A stretch of DNA of 64,000 bases. Source: Methanosalsum zhilinae DSM 4017 (GTDB taxonomy: Archaea; Halobacteriota; Methanosarcinia; Methanosarcinales; Methanosarcinaceae). Under the pieces are notes generated by a model. That model had not been told where the DNA came from. It worked only from the letters and a program-made list of their open reading frames with translations, and searched no databases. The stretch spans positions 1,471,708 through 1,535,707 of the forward strand of contig NC_015676.1 of the NCBI RefSeq assembly GCF_000217995.1. The letters are read 5' to 3'. The position numbers and the translations under genes were made by a program. Within the stretch, counting starts at the first letter, position 1, and each line of letters opens with the position of its first letter. Below, one piece after another: positions 1 to 9,404 of the stretch.

Positions 1-74
1 AAATCCAGAAAAATATTTTGCATATAGTGGAGGTAATGGAAAAGCCGGGATAATTAAATGAATGTATCCACAGC

Positions 75-473
75 TTATTCATTTTCCAGTATATATATTA
101 ACATATCCTCATTGATCTTGGTCTCCCGTGAGAGTTTCTCAATAATCTGTGAGTCAGATTTTCCTTCATCCCGAAGAGCATTTATTTTCTCTTTTATTGT
201 AGGAGATACTGTGTAGTATTCATTTATGTCTTTTCGGTGACCCCATACATCCCCTTCAATCAGTCTGATCCCCTGCATTTCAAGAAACATTTCAATTGAT
301 TTGGATACGGTCCTTCTGTAAGATCCGGGTAACTGAATAACTTCAACATCAGGACATCTTTGCACAAGTGTAAAAATATCTTTATTGGATGGCCTGAATG
401 CAAGGTGTATAACTTTCTCTCCAGGATTGAGTTCCTGAATTTCATTTCTTGAACTAACCACTCTTATTTTCAT
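75..473 (-). CDS. DUF1699 family protein
   Basis: Product of 132 residues, starting MKIRVVSSR. The start was chosen at 473 because a GGGGGT ribosome site lies 6 bases upstream; an upstream in-frame start would add 11 residues with no such site. The N-terminal half looks like a small alpha/beta fold with KVIHLAFRPSN and VEVIQLPGSYRRT, and the C-terminal half is helical (SDSQIIEKLSRE). I recognise this as the DUF1699 family, small proteins of Methanosarcinales of unknown function; the sentence-like conserved blocks RTVSKSIEMFLEMQ and EGDVWGHRKD are typical by memory. No catalytic or metal site is evident. It lies downstream of hisD on the same strand, separated by about 100 bases, so co-transcription is possible but not shown. 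Confidence 0.8.
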   Translation of the reverse strand: MKIRVVSSRNEIQELNPGEKVIHLAFRPSNKDIFTLVQRCPDVEVIQLPGSYRRTVSKSIEMFLEMQGIRLIEGDVWGHRKDINEYYTVSPTIKEKINALRDEGKSDSQIIEKLSRETKINEDMLIYILENE

Positions 474-572
474 ATAATACCCCCATAGAGTCAACCCTGA
501 CTCCACTTATTAAAGTATTGTATGTGTCCACCTATTAAATAATTATCTATTGAAGAAATAAAAATAAAAAAA

Positions 573-1853
573 TCAGTGATCAAATCTTAATCTCACGGCA
601 TCAGCATGGGAATATAATCCTTCTTCTTCTGCAATTGAAATAATTGGATCACAGATATTTTCCAGCCCCTTTTTAGTGATCTTCTGGATTGTTAAATATT
701 TTATAAAATGATTGATATTAAGACCTGAGTAGATCTTTGCATATCCAGCAGTTGGAAGTACGTGATTGGTTCCAGATGCATAGTCTCCGGCAGATACAGG
801 TGCATAACTGCCAACAAAAATCGATCCTGCATTCTCAATGCCCTCCAGGACACTTTCAGGATCTGAAACCACAATTTCCAGATGCTCTGGTGCAAACCTG
901 TTGGAGAATTCAATGCATGACTGGACAGTATCAGTGATCAGAATCGCAGAATTCTCCAGTGATTTATCTATTATCTCATGTCTTTTTGCAGCAGCAGATT
1001 GCCTAATTACTTCATCTTTGACCTCTTTTGCAAGTATATCAGATGTTGTAATCAGAACAGAGACGGCTTGTGGATCATGTTCTGACTGTGCAACAATGTC
1101 TGAAGCTACCATTCTTGCATCTGCTGATTCATCTGCAATGATCAACACTTCACTGGGGCCTGCAGGAAAATCTATTTCCGCTTTATCCCTTACAAGCATT
1201 TTAGCTGTAGTAACATATACATTCCCAGGGCCAACGATCTTATCAACTTTTTTGATGGTCTCAGTACCATAAGCCATTGCTCCAATTGCTTGCACTCCAC
1301 CAACCCTGTATACATGATCGGCACCTGCGATCTTTGCAGCAGCAAGTGTCAGAGGGTTGATAGTGCCGTCAGCTCCTGGTGGAGTACACATGATCACATT
1401 TTTCACACCAGCGACTTTTGCAGGAATTATAGTCATCAGCGCAGTCGATGGATAGGAGGCTCTGCCACCGGGAACGTACGCACCAACATTTTCAAGAGGA
1501 CTAAATTTCTGCCCCAGCTCTACACCAGGTTCAATTTCAATAAACCACAATTTTTCAGGTAATTGTGCAAAATGGAATTTCCTTATGTTCTCTGCTGCTT
1601 TTTTGAGATTACGGATCAGTTTCTCATCGATCTTGTGAAAGGCGTTTTCTATCTCCTCGGGACTTATTTCGAACTGTTCAATCTCTGCACCATCGAACTT
1701 CTTTGTATAAAAATTAAGGGCAGAGTCACCCCTGTTTCTAATATCAGTCAGTATCGGTTCTACCTGGCTCTTAACTTCTGTCAGTTCACCGCCGCGATTA
1801 AGCAGGCTATCTATCTCCTCCTCACTGATATCCTGGAGTTTATTGTATAGCAT
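573..1853 (-). CDS. hisD: Histidinol dehydrogenase
   Basis: Zinc enzyme that oxidises L-histidinol to histidine with two NAD+, the last two steps of histidine synthesis in the cytosol. Full length (426 residues, usual about 430). Visible signatures: [13 protein letters not shown], a GPGNVYV block, FPAGPSEV, the zinc-site segment QSEHDPQA, the catalytic Glu-His pair in RFAPEHLEI, and the C-terminal YSGLNINHF and YSHADAVR blocks. The residues matching E. coli Gln259, His262, Asp360 and His419 (zinc) and Glu326/His327 (catalysis) are all present. The start at 1853 is preferred over 1862 because the AAGGA site is 9 bases away from it. The other his genes are not adjacent; hisS lies 45 kb away. 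Confidence 0.97.
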   Translation of the reverse strand: MLYNKLQDISEEEIDSLLNRGGELTEVKSQVEPILTDIRNRGDSALNFYTKKFDGAEIEQFEISPEEIENAFHKIDEKLIRNLKKAAENIRKFHFAQLPEKLWFIEIEPGVELGQKFSPLENVGAYVPGGRASYPSTALMTIIPAKVAGVKNVIMCTPPGADGTINPLTLAAAKIAGADHVYRVGGVQAIGAMAYGTETIKKVDKIVGPGNVYVTTAKMLVRDKAEIDFPAGPSEVLIIADESADARMVASDIVAQSEHDPQAVSVLITTSDILAKEVKDEVIRQSAAAKRHEIIDKSLENSAILITDTVQSCIEFSNRFAPEHLEIVVSDPESVLEGIENAGSIFVGSYAPVSAGDYASGTNHVLPTAGYAKIYSGLNINHFIKYLTIQKITKKGLENICDPIISIAEEEGLYSHADAVRLRFDH

Positions 1854-1912
1854 TGAGATCATTCCTTAAAAAATATATAGCGTTTAGTATTATCATTTAT
1901 TATATGATTATA

Positions 1913-4132
1913 TTATGTAAAGTCACTTATTGTTTTTTGTGAACTTTCAGGCTCCGGTACTGTATCTGAGTCTTTCTCTTTTATTTCACTTATATCAACA
2001 TCAATATCAAGCTGTTTGAGTATTTTCTGTGAAATTTTTGATCCAACTATCTTTGACAGTTTCAATGGGTCTGCTTTTTTCAGATCATCAATTGATCGGT
2101 ATCCATTTTCATAAATTTTACGTGCACGTACTCTTCCTATTCCTTTAAGTGCCACAATATTTACCAGTTCAGAATTTATCCCATAACTCAGTCTTTTCTC
2201 AAGTTCTTTTGATTTTTCAGAAGCTTCCGATACCTTAAGTAATCCTGAAAGCCTTGAAGTTGCATGCATAAGCCACACAGCGGTCTCCGAAAACATTCGT
2301 ATATCCCCTTCCCCAATACCATATTTTTTACATATATCATCGGCAGGTACCTCATTGATCCAGTCTAAGAGAAGAAGAGCAGTTTTCACTTCACCAAGGA
2401 ACCATTCATACTCAATCATTTTAAATGGACTGGGCATAGATATGAACTTATCCTTATTCTGGAGCACATACATGTTCACATTTTCATAGTCTGATGAACG
2501 CATATAAAGATTTTTCATATCAGGAGTGCTGCATATCAGGTGCATCATTGTAATATCCTCAAAATAATCAGCTTTTCTGATCCCATCCATAATCAGAGAG
2601 CCGGATAAGGGGTCAATATATAGCATTGATATCAGTTTTCCGGTAGCAGTAGATCTAAAAGCCGATTCCGGTAAGATATCATTTGAATCTGAAATGATCA
2701 TTTCATTATCAATCAGGAATCGAACACATTCCTCAATAACATCATGCAGATCAGAAGCCTCTTTCTGGTAAGCAAAAAATGTCATTTTCACAAAATCCAT
2801 CAGCCCTCTGTAAGTATATGCAAATCCATTTACAATCGTGGATAAAACATGAGTTCGTAGCGCATTTTCTGTGCCCAGCTTTGACCATATATCTTCAGGA
2901 TCAGCATTCACATAATTTTCCATAATATCCATAAATTCATCATAGGAACGTGCAATGAGCACAGATTCCCCATAGGGATCCAGATGGGGCCTTCCAGCTC
3001 TTCCGGCCATCTGCTTGTACTCAAGAACAGGTATGGGTTTCATCCCAAAGTTTGGATCATACCGCTTATAGCTTCTGATGATCACCCTTCTTGCAGGAAG
3101 ATTGAGTCCTGCTGCCAGTGTAGGTGTACTGGATATCATTTTTATCAGATTTTTTCGAAATCCTTCCTCCACCATTCTTCTGTGCTCAGAATTAAGACCT
3201 GCATGATGAAATGCAACACCCTGCCGGACACATCGGGAAAGGACATCTGCAATTTCAGTTTCACCGGCCTCACCTATTTCCTGTGACAGTGACTTCAGCT
3301 GAATAGTATCATGTTCATCAAGTATCTTTGAGACCCATTTACCGGCTTTTTTTGCAAACCCCATACAGTTCCTCCGGCTGCTTTCAAAGACAAGACATTG
3401 CCCTTTATCCTTTACAGTATCAATAACCAGATTTACTGCATCATCACGAGATTCGTCCTGAATGTCCTTTTTTATGTTTCCAATATGCAGGAGTCCATCC
3501 AATAGAATACCCTCATAGAGGTCTGTTGGTCTCCATTCGCTTACCACAAGCCTGGCGCCTAACCATCCAGCAATGTCTTCCGGGTTTCCGATAGTAGCAG
3601 ATAATGCAATAATCTGGGAGCCAGGATTTAGATGTATCAGTTTTGCCAGTGTGATTTCAAGCGTTGGGCCTCTGTTCACGGAGTTTAACAGATGCACTTC
3701 ATCTGCAACAACTGTATTGATCTCTTTCATCCAGGATGATTCATTCCTGAGCAGAGAATCTACCTTTTCAGAAGTTGCAATGATTATATCATTCTTACCA
3801 AGCCATTCTTCTCTGGAATCAAGATCTCCTGTAGCGATTCCCACCTTTATTCCCAGAGATTCAAATTCACGGAATCTGGAATACTTTTCTGATGCAAGTG
3901 CTTTCAGGGGAACTATATAGAGGCATTTTCCACCCATCCCTATGGACTTGAGCATGCAAAGCTCTGCAAGAAGTGTCTTTCCTGAAGCAGTTGGAATAGC
4001 TGCAACTATATTTTCTCCATCAAGCAAACCTTTATCAACAGCTTCTCTCTGAGGAGGATATAAATCAACAATTCCTGTATCAGTATAGTATTTTTTAACT
4101 TTTTCTGGAAGGTTTAGATTATTTATATTCAT
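1913..4132 (-). CDS. hel308: Hel308-type ATP-dependent DNA helicase
   Basis: Superfamily 2 helicase of 739 residues, the normal length for archaeal Hel308, which unwinds forked DNA at stalled replication forks. Visible in order: Q-motif region LYPPQRE near residue 25, Walker A AIPTASGKT at 45-53, DEVH box at 144-147, motif III SATIGNPED, motif VI QMAGRAGRP, a winged-helix and ratchet region, and a C-terminal helix-hairpin-helix stretch (LKGIGRVRARKIYENG). The very C-terminus ends in ISDFT, resembling a QxxxDF-like PCNA-interaction tail, which is an inference. It is transcribed as a separate unit about 50 bases upstream of hisD. No ribosome site is obvious, so the message may be leaderless. 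Confidence 0.95.
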   Translation of the reverse strand: MNINNLNLPEKVKKYYTDTGIVDLYPPQREAVDKGLLDGENIVAAIPTASGKTLLAELCMLKSIGMGGKCLYIVPLKALASEKYSRFREFESLGIKVGIATGDLDSREEWLGKNDIIIATSEKVDSLLRNESSWMKEINTVVADEVHLLNSVNRGPTLEITLAKLIHLNPGSQIIALSATIGNPEDIAGWLGARLVVSEWRPTDLYEGILLDGLLHIGNIKKDIQDESRDDAVNLVIDTVKDKGQCLVFESSRRNCMGFAKKAGKWVSKILDEHDTIQLKSLSQEIGEAGETEIADVLSRCVRQGVAFHHAGLNSEHRRMVEEGFRKNLIKMISSTPTLAAGLNLPARRVIIRSYKRYDPNFGMKPIPVLEYKQMAGRAGRPHLDPYGESVLIARSYDEFMDIMENYVNADPEDIWSKLGTENALRTHVLSTIVNGFAYTYRGLMDFVKMTFFAYQKEASDLHDVIEECVRFLIDNEMIISDSNDILPESAFRSTATGKLISMLYIDPLSGSLIMDGIRKADYFEDITMMHLICSTPDMKNLYMRSSDYENVNMYVLQNKDKFISMPSPFKMIEYEWFLGEVKTALLLLDWINEVPADDICKKYGIGEGDIRMFSETAVWLMHATSRLSGLLKVSEASEKSKELEKRLSYGINSELVNIVALKGIGRVRARKIYENGYRSIDDLKKADPLKLSKIVGSKISQKILKQLDIDVDISEIKEKDSDTVPEPESSQKTISDFT

Positions 4133-4339
4133 GTGATTGCTGCACTAAATTGATCCTAGCTGGTAAATAAATTACGATGATAGAATCTACCCATGAGCCA
4201 TATTCATTTATCTTTCTTAGCTGAAATATTTCTCACTTAAAGTGACAAAACACATTAGTTAAAACTATTTATAATCAGTAAACAATCTATAACTATTAGT
4301 CTATATAACATTAATAAAAATTAATCACAGGTATACCAC

Positions 4340-5242
4340 ATGGATAGCATAAATCTTCTACCTTCATGGCTTACATGGGATTTTGCAAATTTTTTCGTGA
4401 TCATCTTTATAATAGTGATTACAATTGTTGCTGCCAATCTGGTCAACCGCATGCTGCATGCGTATTTCAGAGTGGTCAGCAAGAAGATGGAAATTGATGA
4501 GACCGTCTATGCACTTGTAAGAAGAATAATCATTGCCATGATCTATCTGGGTGGTATTATTACCATTATAATGACCATACCCGTGCTGAGAAACATTTCA
4601 CTAGCTCTTTTTGCAGGTGCAGGGTTTGCAGGAATTGTTGTAGGTCTGGCTGCACAGAACACCCTGTCAAACATTATCGCAGGGATTGCGCTGGCAACGT
4701 TCAGACCATTCCGGGTGGGAGACCTTGTAACTATCAGAGATGAATACGGAAGAGTGGCAGACATCACACTGGGGTATACTGTAGTCACTACATGGGATAA
4801 CCGTCGTCTGTATATTCCAAACCACATTATAAGCGATGAAGCAATAATAAATTGGTCCATTGAAGATCCAACTGTGCTCTGGCCTGTTGATGTAGGAATT
4901 AGCTATGATTCAAATATTGACCTTGCCAGAAAATTGATGCTGGAAGAAGCACAGAAACATCCCAGGGTAATGACAGCTGATCAGCTAACTCTGATCAAGC
5001 AATCATTCAAAATGGGAGATGAAATGTCGGTTCTTGTTACTGAACTTGGAGATTTTGCGGTTAACCTCAGGCTTTTTGTCTGGATTGCAGACCGTTCAAA
5101 TGCTTATGGTACCGGATGTGAACTGAGAGAATCAATCAAAAAGAGATTTGATGCTGAAGGTGTAGAAATTCCATTCCCATACCGCACAGTGGTATATAAG
5201 AAAGATCTCCCGGCACCAAAGAAAGAAATCGAGGGGAAATGA
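4340..5242 (+). CDS. MscS family mechanosensitive channel (first copy)
   Basis: Membrane protein of 300 residues. Three hydrophobic segments lie at about 15-35, 55-80 and 85-110; the last carries the Gly/Ala-rich pore helix typical of MscS (GAGFAGIVVGLAAQNTLS) followed by TFRPFRVGD, which begins the cytosolic beta domain. Such channels open on membrane tension and release solutes during hypo-osmotic shock. It overlaps the next gene by 4 bases (ATGA), so the two are translationally coupled. Since the next gene makes a compatible solute precursor, the pair links osmolyte synthesis with osmolyte release (inference). A TATA-like stretch is near 4265 and an AGGTAT site near 4329. Confidence 0.93.
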   Translation: MDSINLLPSWLTWDFANFFVIIFIIVITIVAANLVNRMLHAYFRVVSKKMEIDETVYALVRRIIIAMIYLGGIITIIMTIPVLRNISLALFAGAGFAGIVVGLAAQNTLSNIIAGIALATFRPFRVGDLVTIRDEYGRVADITLGYTVVTTWDNRRLYIPNHIISDEAIINWSIEDPTVLWPVDVGISYDSNIDLARKLMLEEAQKHPRVMTADQLTLIKQSFKMGDEMSVLVTELGDFAVNLRLFVWIADRSNAYGTGCELRESIKKRFDAEGVEIPFPYRTVVYKKDLPAPKKEIEGK

Positions 5243-6081
5243 ACATGAAATATATTGTATTTACGGATATGGACGGAACACTGATAGATCATGATACTTA
5301 TTCCTACAAACCTGCAGAGGAGGCGCTTTCTTTACTGAAAAATAGGGAAATCCCTCTAATATTCTGTACAAGCAAAACAAGAGCTGAAATCGAGGTCTAT
5401 ACAAAAGAAATGGGATTGATTCATCCGTTTATATCAGAAAACGGGGGGGCTATATTTATCCCCCTGAATTACTTCAATGTAGATTACAAATATGACTACA
5501 TATCTAAAAATTACCATGTTATTGAACTTGGCACAAAGTACCAGACGCTAAGAAAGGTTCTTGAAGGGATAAGGTCTGAACTTGGTCTTAAAATTGTGGG
5601 TTTTGGGGATCTCACCCCCTCAGAAATAAGTGAAATTACAGGCCTTGATCTGGAATCTGCTAAACTGGCAGGTAAAAGGGAATACGATGAGGCTTTTACA
5701 ATTGAAAATGACGGTTATACGCAAGAAGAGCTACAGGAACTTATTGAGAAAATGATCTCAATAATAAAATCCAGTGGACTCAGCTATACAAAAGGTGGCA
5801 GATTCTGGCACCTGATGGGAGATAATGATAAGGGTAAAGCAGTGAAAATCCTCAGCCAGATATATGAGCAGGAATATGGACCATTGAAGACCATTGGGTT
5901 AGGGGACAGCCTTAATGATCTTTCAATGCTGCATGCTGTAGATATACCTGTACTTGTCCAGAAGCCTGGTGGAATACATGATCCTGAAATAAACGATCCG
6001 AGGATAAAATATTCAGAGGGAGTTGGTCCTGTGGGATGGAATCTATCGCTGAAGAAAATCCTATCAGATAGTAGTAAATAA
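5239..6081 (+). CDS. Mannosyl/glucosyl-3-phosphoglycerate phosphatase (HAD-IIB)
   Basis: Haloacid dehalogenase phosphatase of 280 residues of the MpgP/GpgP type, which removes phosphate from mannosyl- or glucosyl-3-phosphoglycerate to give the compatible solutes mannosylglycerate or glucosylglycerate. Seen: the nucleophile motif FTDMDGT with Asp10 and Asp12, motif II FCTSKTRAE, the family block ENGGAIFIP, the cap-side HLMGDNDKGKAV with the conserved Lys, and the metal motif GLGDSLNDLSML. From sequence I cannot decide between mannosyl and glucosyl substrate; methanogens such as Methanococcoides are known to make glucosylglycerate by GpgS/GpgP, so GpgP is the more likely role. No synthase gene for the preceding step is in the window. 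Start overlaps the mscS stop. Confidence 0.88.
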   Translation: MNMKYIVFTDMDGTLIDHDTYSYKPAEEALSLLKNREIPLIFCTSKTRAEIEVYTKEMGLIHPFISENGGAIFIPLNYFNVDYKYDYISKNYHVIELGTKYQTLRKVLEGIRSELGLKIVGFGDLTPSEISEITGLDLESAKLAGKREYDEAFTIENDGYTQEELQELIEKMISIIKSSGLSYTKGGRFWHLMGDNDKGKAVKILSQIYEQEYGPLKTIGLGDSLNDLSMLHAVDIPVLVQKPGGIHDPEINDPRIKYSEGVGPVGWNLSLKKILSDSSK

Positions 6082-6112
6082 GATTAAATGGAACTAATTA
6101 TGGGGTTATATA

Positions 6113-6637
6113 ATGATCAGATTGGAAAATATGTTACCAAAAGCGTTTTTGCTTGGCATTGTTGAAATGGTGAATATCGTAGGTCCTGAAAAAACACTTG
6201 AGTGGCTTGAAGATATTGCCAGAAGACTGGGAGACATTGAAGGCGGCGGAATCGAGGGTGCCAGAGAGGATGATATAAATTATATTCCAATTTCTCCCTG
6301 TACAACAGATCTTGTAGAGTTTATGGATATGTTTGGAGAACCTGAAGAATTTAAGAAAATTATTGAGTATTCAAATCATAAAAGAGATATCTCTGAGAGA
6401 GGATGGGAATATCCAGCTCTTACAAATATTCTTGGGGTTCTTCATCACTGGTATAGTTATCGCCGGGCTGAGATTAGCGGCATAAAACTCCTAAATGTAG
6501 GATCAAAATCCCCATTTACTGATGAATATGTCTACAACGAGAAGGCAATGGAAAAGGCTGGTATGACCAGAGAGGAAGTTGACAGGTATCTTGAAAAAGG
6601 ATACTATGTATACAAAATGGAAAACATCGATAATTAA
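6113..6637 (+). CDS. Conserved hypothetical protein, 174 residues
   Basis: I do not recognise this family. The protein is soluble, acidic and mostly helical at the N-terminus (residues 1-40, including FLLGIVEMVNIVGPEKTLEW), then has a Pro/Cys block ISPCTTDLVEF, a His/Tyr/Trp-rich middle (LHHWYSYRRAE) and a C-terminal helix MTREEVDRYLEKG. The N-terminal helix pattern faintly resembles V4R/heme-NO-binding-like small-molecule folds, but this is weak. It sits 31 bases after the phosphoglycerate-sugar phosphatase and 13 bases before the GH15-like gene, so it is very probably in the same operon and connected with sugar-solute metabolism (inference). Confidence 0.75.
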   Translation: MIRLENMLPKAFLLGIVEMVNIVGPEKTLEWLEDIARRLGDIEGGGIEGAREDDINYIPISPCTTDLVEFMDMFGEPEEFKKIIEYSNHKRDISERGWEYPALTNILGVLHHWYSYRRAEISGIKLLNVGSKSPFTDEYVYNEKAMEKAGMTREEVDRYLEKGYYVYKMENIDN

Positions 6638-6653
6638 GGAGGGGTCTTTTTTG
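6637..6653 (+). promoter_or_regulatory. Strong ribosome site fixing a TTG start
   Basis: AGGAGGGG at 6637-6644 overlaps the stop codon of the upstream gene and stands 6 bases before TTG at 6651. It decides the start of the GH15-like gene: a longer reading from 6579 has no ribosome site and would overlap the upstream gene by about 60 bases. Confidence 0.8.
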
Positions 6654-7874
6654 AATTTACCAAAAGCGCATAAACTCTACGAGGAAAGTGTAAAAATACT
6701 GAAACAAAACCAGCATCCAAACGGTGGATTTTATGCCAGCCCCCCTGGCACCAGATATCCATTCATATACCCAAGGGATCACTCAGTTGCCATACTTGGG
6801 GCAATTTCTGCCGGAATGCTGAAACAGGCTAAGCTGGGATTGGAGTTTATTTTGAATGCACAGAAGCCTGTAGGTGAATTTTCACAAAGATACGATATTG
6901 AAGGTAATGACGCCAGTTACAAAGAGCTTCAGATAGATGGAACAGGACTAGTACTCTATTCGCTTGGTAAATATTTCAAAAGCAGCGGAGGACCCTTCTT
7001 TGATGAGATGGCTGACAGGGACTTTATAGAGAAGCACTGGTCCACAGTAGAAAAGGCTGTAGATTTCATACTTGCAAACAAGAATGAAGAAGTTGATCTT
7101 GTCCATACAATAAACAGTATTCATGAATTCCCGGCATACGAGCATGGGTTTGAAATATATGCAAACTCTGCATGCTGCGCAGGTATTTTTGCGGCAGTTG
7201 AAATGGGAGAAGCTATTGGAAAAGATGTTTCTGGATGGCATGATGAAGCTGAGAAAATTAAAGATGCAATTCTCACAAGACTATACAGTCCACGAAGACG
7301 GTCATTTATAAAATGCATCCGGGTAAAGGATAAGAGCAGCAAGCCCATTGGATATGATTCGTTTGCATCAAATGTAATAGATGTTGATGTGGTCGAACAT
7401 GCTCCTGCCTATTTTGGTCTGATCGATGAAAATGATATAAAAAATATATCAACTGTAAAACGCATTCATGAAAACCTCTGGGACAAAGAGATTGGTGGTA
7501 TGAACCGCTATCCTGAGCTATGGAACAGAAATAATGGCGGGTATGGCCCATGGTGCCATTTTACATGCCAGATGGCAAGCCATTATGTGGATGTGGACAA
7601 TCATGACAGAGCTGAACTCTATCTCAGCTGGGTTGTGGACATTGCACACAACTATCACCTGCCGGAGCATGTCTCCACTATTGAAAGGTTTGAAATGTGG
7701 CTTGAGGATTACACAAATGCAAGTATCTTAAGGGACAGTAAACTGGAAATGATAAAACAGGCAAGAGAACATCCAAAGTGGAAAGATGGGCTTGCATACA
7801 TAACATTTCCACTTATATGGGCACACGCTGAGTACATAAGGGCATATAACAATTATTCAAGCAAATACCTGTAA
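6651..7874 (+). CDS. GH15-like (alpha/alpha)6 glycoside hydrolase
   Basis: Protein of 407 residues with the helical-toroid pattern of glucoamylase/trehalase-like glycosidases. Seen: NGGFYASPPGTRYPFIYPRDH near the N-terminus (the YPRDH block matches the GH15 WxRD substrate-binding region), EHGFEIYANSACCAG in mid-protein where GH15 enzymes carry their acid Glu, and NRNNGGYGPWCHF. The LLPEQ base motif found in the second GH15 gene of this window (36838) is not visible here, so the catalytic base or the substrate may differ. It follows a probable mannosyl/glucosylglycerate phosphatase; hydrolysis of the solute, or of a glucan, is a reasonable guess only. A strong hairpin follows at 7873-7920. Confidence 0.78.
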   Translation: MNLPKAHKLYEESVKILKQNQHPNGGFYASPPGTRYPFIYPRDHSVAILGAISAGMLKQAKLGLEFILNAQKPVGEFSQRYDIEGNDASYKELQIDGTGLVLYSLGKYFKSSGGPFFDEMADRDFIEKHWSTVEKAVDFILANKNEEVDLVHTINSIHEFPAYEHGFEIYANSACCAGIFAAVEMGEAIGKDVSGWHDEAEKIKDAILTRLYSPRRRSFIKCIRVKDKSSKPIGYDSFASNVIDVDVVEHAPAYFGLIDENDIKNISTVKRIHENLWDKEIGGMNRYPELWNRNNGGYGPWCHFTCQMASHYVDVDNHDRAELYLSWVVDIAHNYHLPEHVSTIERFEMWLEDYTNASILRDSKLEMIKQAREHPKWKDGLAYITFPLIWAHAEYIRAYNNYSSKYL

Positions 7875-7920
7875 AAAACAGGTCAAAATGCAGCCGTTTG
7901 CTGGCTACATTTTTGGCCTG
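7873..7920 (-). terminator. Hairpin terminator between convergent genes
   Basis: The arms 7879-7895 and 7903-7920 pair over about 17 base pairs, allowing two G-U pairs and one bulged A, around a 7-base loop. Read on the minus strand the stem is followed at once by six T residues, the classical form of an intrinsic terminator for trpB2. It may also limit read-through from the plus-strand GH15-like gene. Confidence 0.75.
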
Positions 7921-7948
7921 CATTGAAATTTCAGTCCATTTCATTATT

Positions 7949-9253
7949 TCAATCATCGCTGAGCTTTTTTGAGAAATACCTATCATAGGAGGACATATCA
8001 AAGTGTCCATGCCCACTCAGATTGAACAGAATTGTTTTCTCTTCCCCGGTCTTCCTGCACCTTACAGCTTCATCGATAGCAGCTTTTATTGCATGTGATG
8101 CTTCAGGAGCTGGTGCTATACCTTCAGTCCTTGCAAACATTATTGCTGCATCGAAAATCTCAATCTGATGATATGAAATCGCATCTATAAGCCCCTCATC
8201 CACAAGTTTGCTTACGATTGGGGAATCACCATGATATCTCAGTCCGCCTGCATGGATCGCAGGGGGTATGAACTCATGGCCAAGTGTATACATTTTAAGC
8301 AAAGGTGTGGTCTCAGCAGTATCCCCAAAGTCATACCTGAACTGTCCTTTTGTAAGGGTTGGGCATGCAGATGGTTCTGAAGCAACTACTTTTACATCAC
8401 TTTTTCCGTCCAGTTTATCTTTGATAAACGGAAAGCTGATACCAGCAAGATTGCTGCCGCCACCACAGCATCCAATAATGATGTCCGGATAGTCTTCAGC
8501 CATTTCCATCTGTTTTTGGGCTTCAAGACCAATAATTGTCTGATGGAGCATCACATGATTCAAGACACTACCAAGAGTATACTTAGTATTATCATTGATT
8601 GCTGCATCCTCTACAGCTTCACTTATAGCAATACCAAGACTTCCTGTGGTATCTGGGAATTCTTTCAGGATTTTTCTTCCAAAATTGGTTTCATTGCTTG
8701 GAGAGGGTACAACAGATCCGCCCCACAGGTTTATGAGTGATTTACGGTATGGTTTTTGTTCAAAACTTGACCTTACCATATACACCTTGCATTCAAGATC
8801 AAAGTAATTACATGCAAATGAAAGTGAGCTGCCCCACTGACCTGCTCCTGTTTCTGTAGTCAACCTTTCAGTTCCTTCTTTCATATTATAATATGCCTGG
8901 GCAATTGAAGTATTGGGTTTGTGACTACCAGGAGGACTTACGCCTTCATATTTATAATATATTTTTGCAGGCGTTTTGAGAATGTCTTCAAGTTTTTTTG
9001 CCCTGTAAAGCGGAGATGGTCTCCACATACGGTATATATCAAGTATTTCTTCAGGAATAGAAATATATCTATCACTGCTTAATTCCTGCTTAATTAGTTC
9101 TCCAGCAAAAATCGGCTCCAGCTCTTCGATTTTTATTGGTTCATTGGTTGCCGGGTTTAATGGAGGATCAAGAGGGTTAGGCAGATCTGGTAAAATGTTA
9201 TACCACTTCTGCGGCATTTCATTTTCATCAAGTATGATTTTTGTTGATTCCAT
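7949..9253 (-). CDS. trpB2: TrpB2-type tryptophan synthase beta chain
   Basis: PLP enzyme of 434 residues of the TrpB2 branch, longer than standard TrpB (about 400) because of an N-terminal extension. The PLP lysine lies in [11 protein letters not shown], the glycine-rich phosphate-binding loop is [11 protein letters not shown], and TGAGQWGSS is present. It condenses serine with indole to tryptophan. No trpA or other trp gene is near, which is typical: TrpB2 proteins are often orphan and work without TrpA, perhaps salvaging indole (established for the family). Transcribed alone, ending in a strong hairpin terminator. Confidence 0.93.
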   Translation of the reverse strand: MESTKIILDENEMPQKWYNILPDLPNPLDPPLNPATNEPIKIEELEPIFAGELIKQELSSDRYISIPEEILDIYRMWRPSPLYRAKKLEDILKTPAKIYYKYEGVSPPGSHKPNTSIAQAYYNMKEGTERLTTETGAGQWGSSLSFACNYFDLECKVYMVRSSFEQKPYRKSLINLWGGSVVPSPSNETNFGRKILKEFPDTTGSLGIAISEAVEDAAINDNTKYTLGSVLNHVMLHQTIIGLEAQKQMEMAEDYPDIIIGCCGGGSNLAGISFPFIKDKLDGKSDVKVVASEPSACPTLTKGQFRYDFGDTAETTPLLKMYTLGHEFIPPAIHAGGLRYHGDSPIVSKLVDEGLIDAISYHQIEIFDAAIMFARTEGIAPAPEASHAIKAAIDEAVRCRKTGEEKTILFNLSGHGHFDMSSYDRYFSKKLSDD

Positions 9254-9404
9254 ATTATAGCCTCATATTAAATTGATAGTACCTTATAGTACAGATATGC
9301 ACTATTTTCAATGTTATATATCGATTTTGATTCTGTATCGTTCTGGTCAGAGAAACTCAGATTTTATAAAAAAGGCCTCTGTCATTTGCTGCATTAATAT
9401 CGGA

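Noticed and set aside
1-74. Short plus-strand frame after GTGGAGGT near 30-40
   Set aside because: A ribosome-like site precedes ATG, but the frame stops after five codons.
838-1272. 144-residue open frame on the plus strand
   Set aside because: It lies antisense within hisD, which has all its family motifs; the frame has no ribosome site and an unlikely composition (rich in Ser, Thr and Cys).
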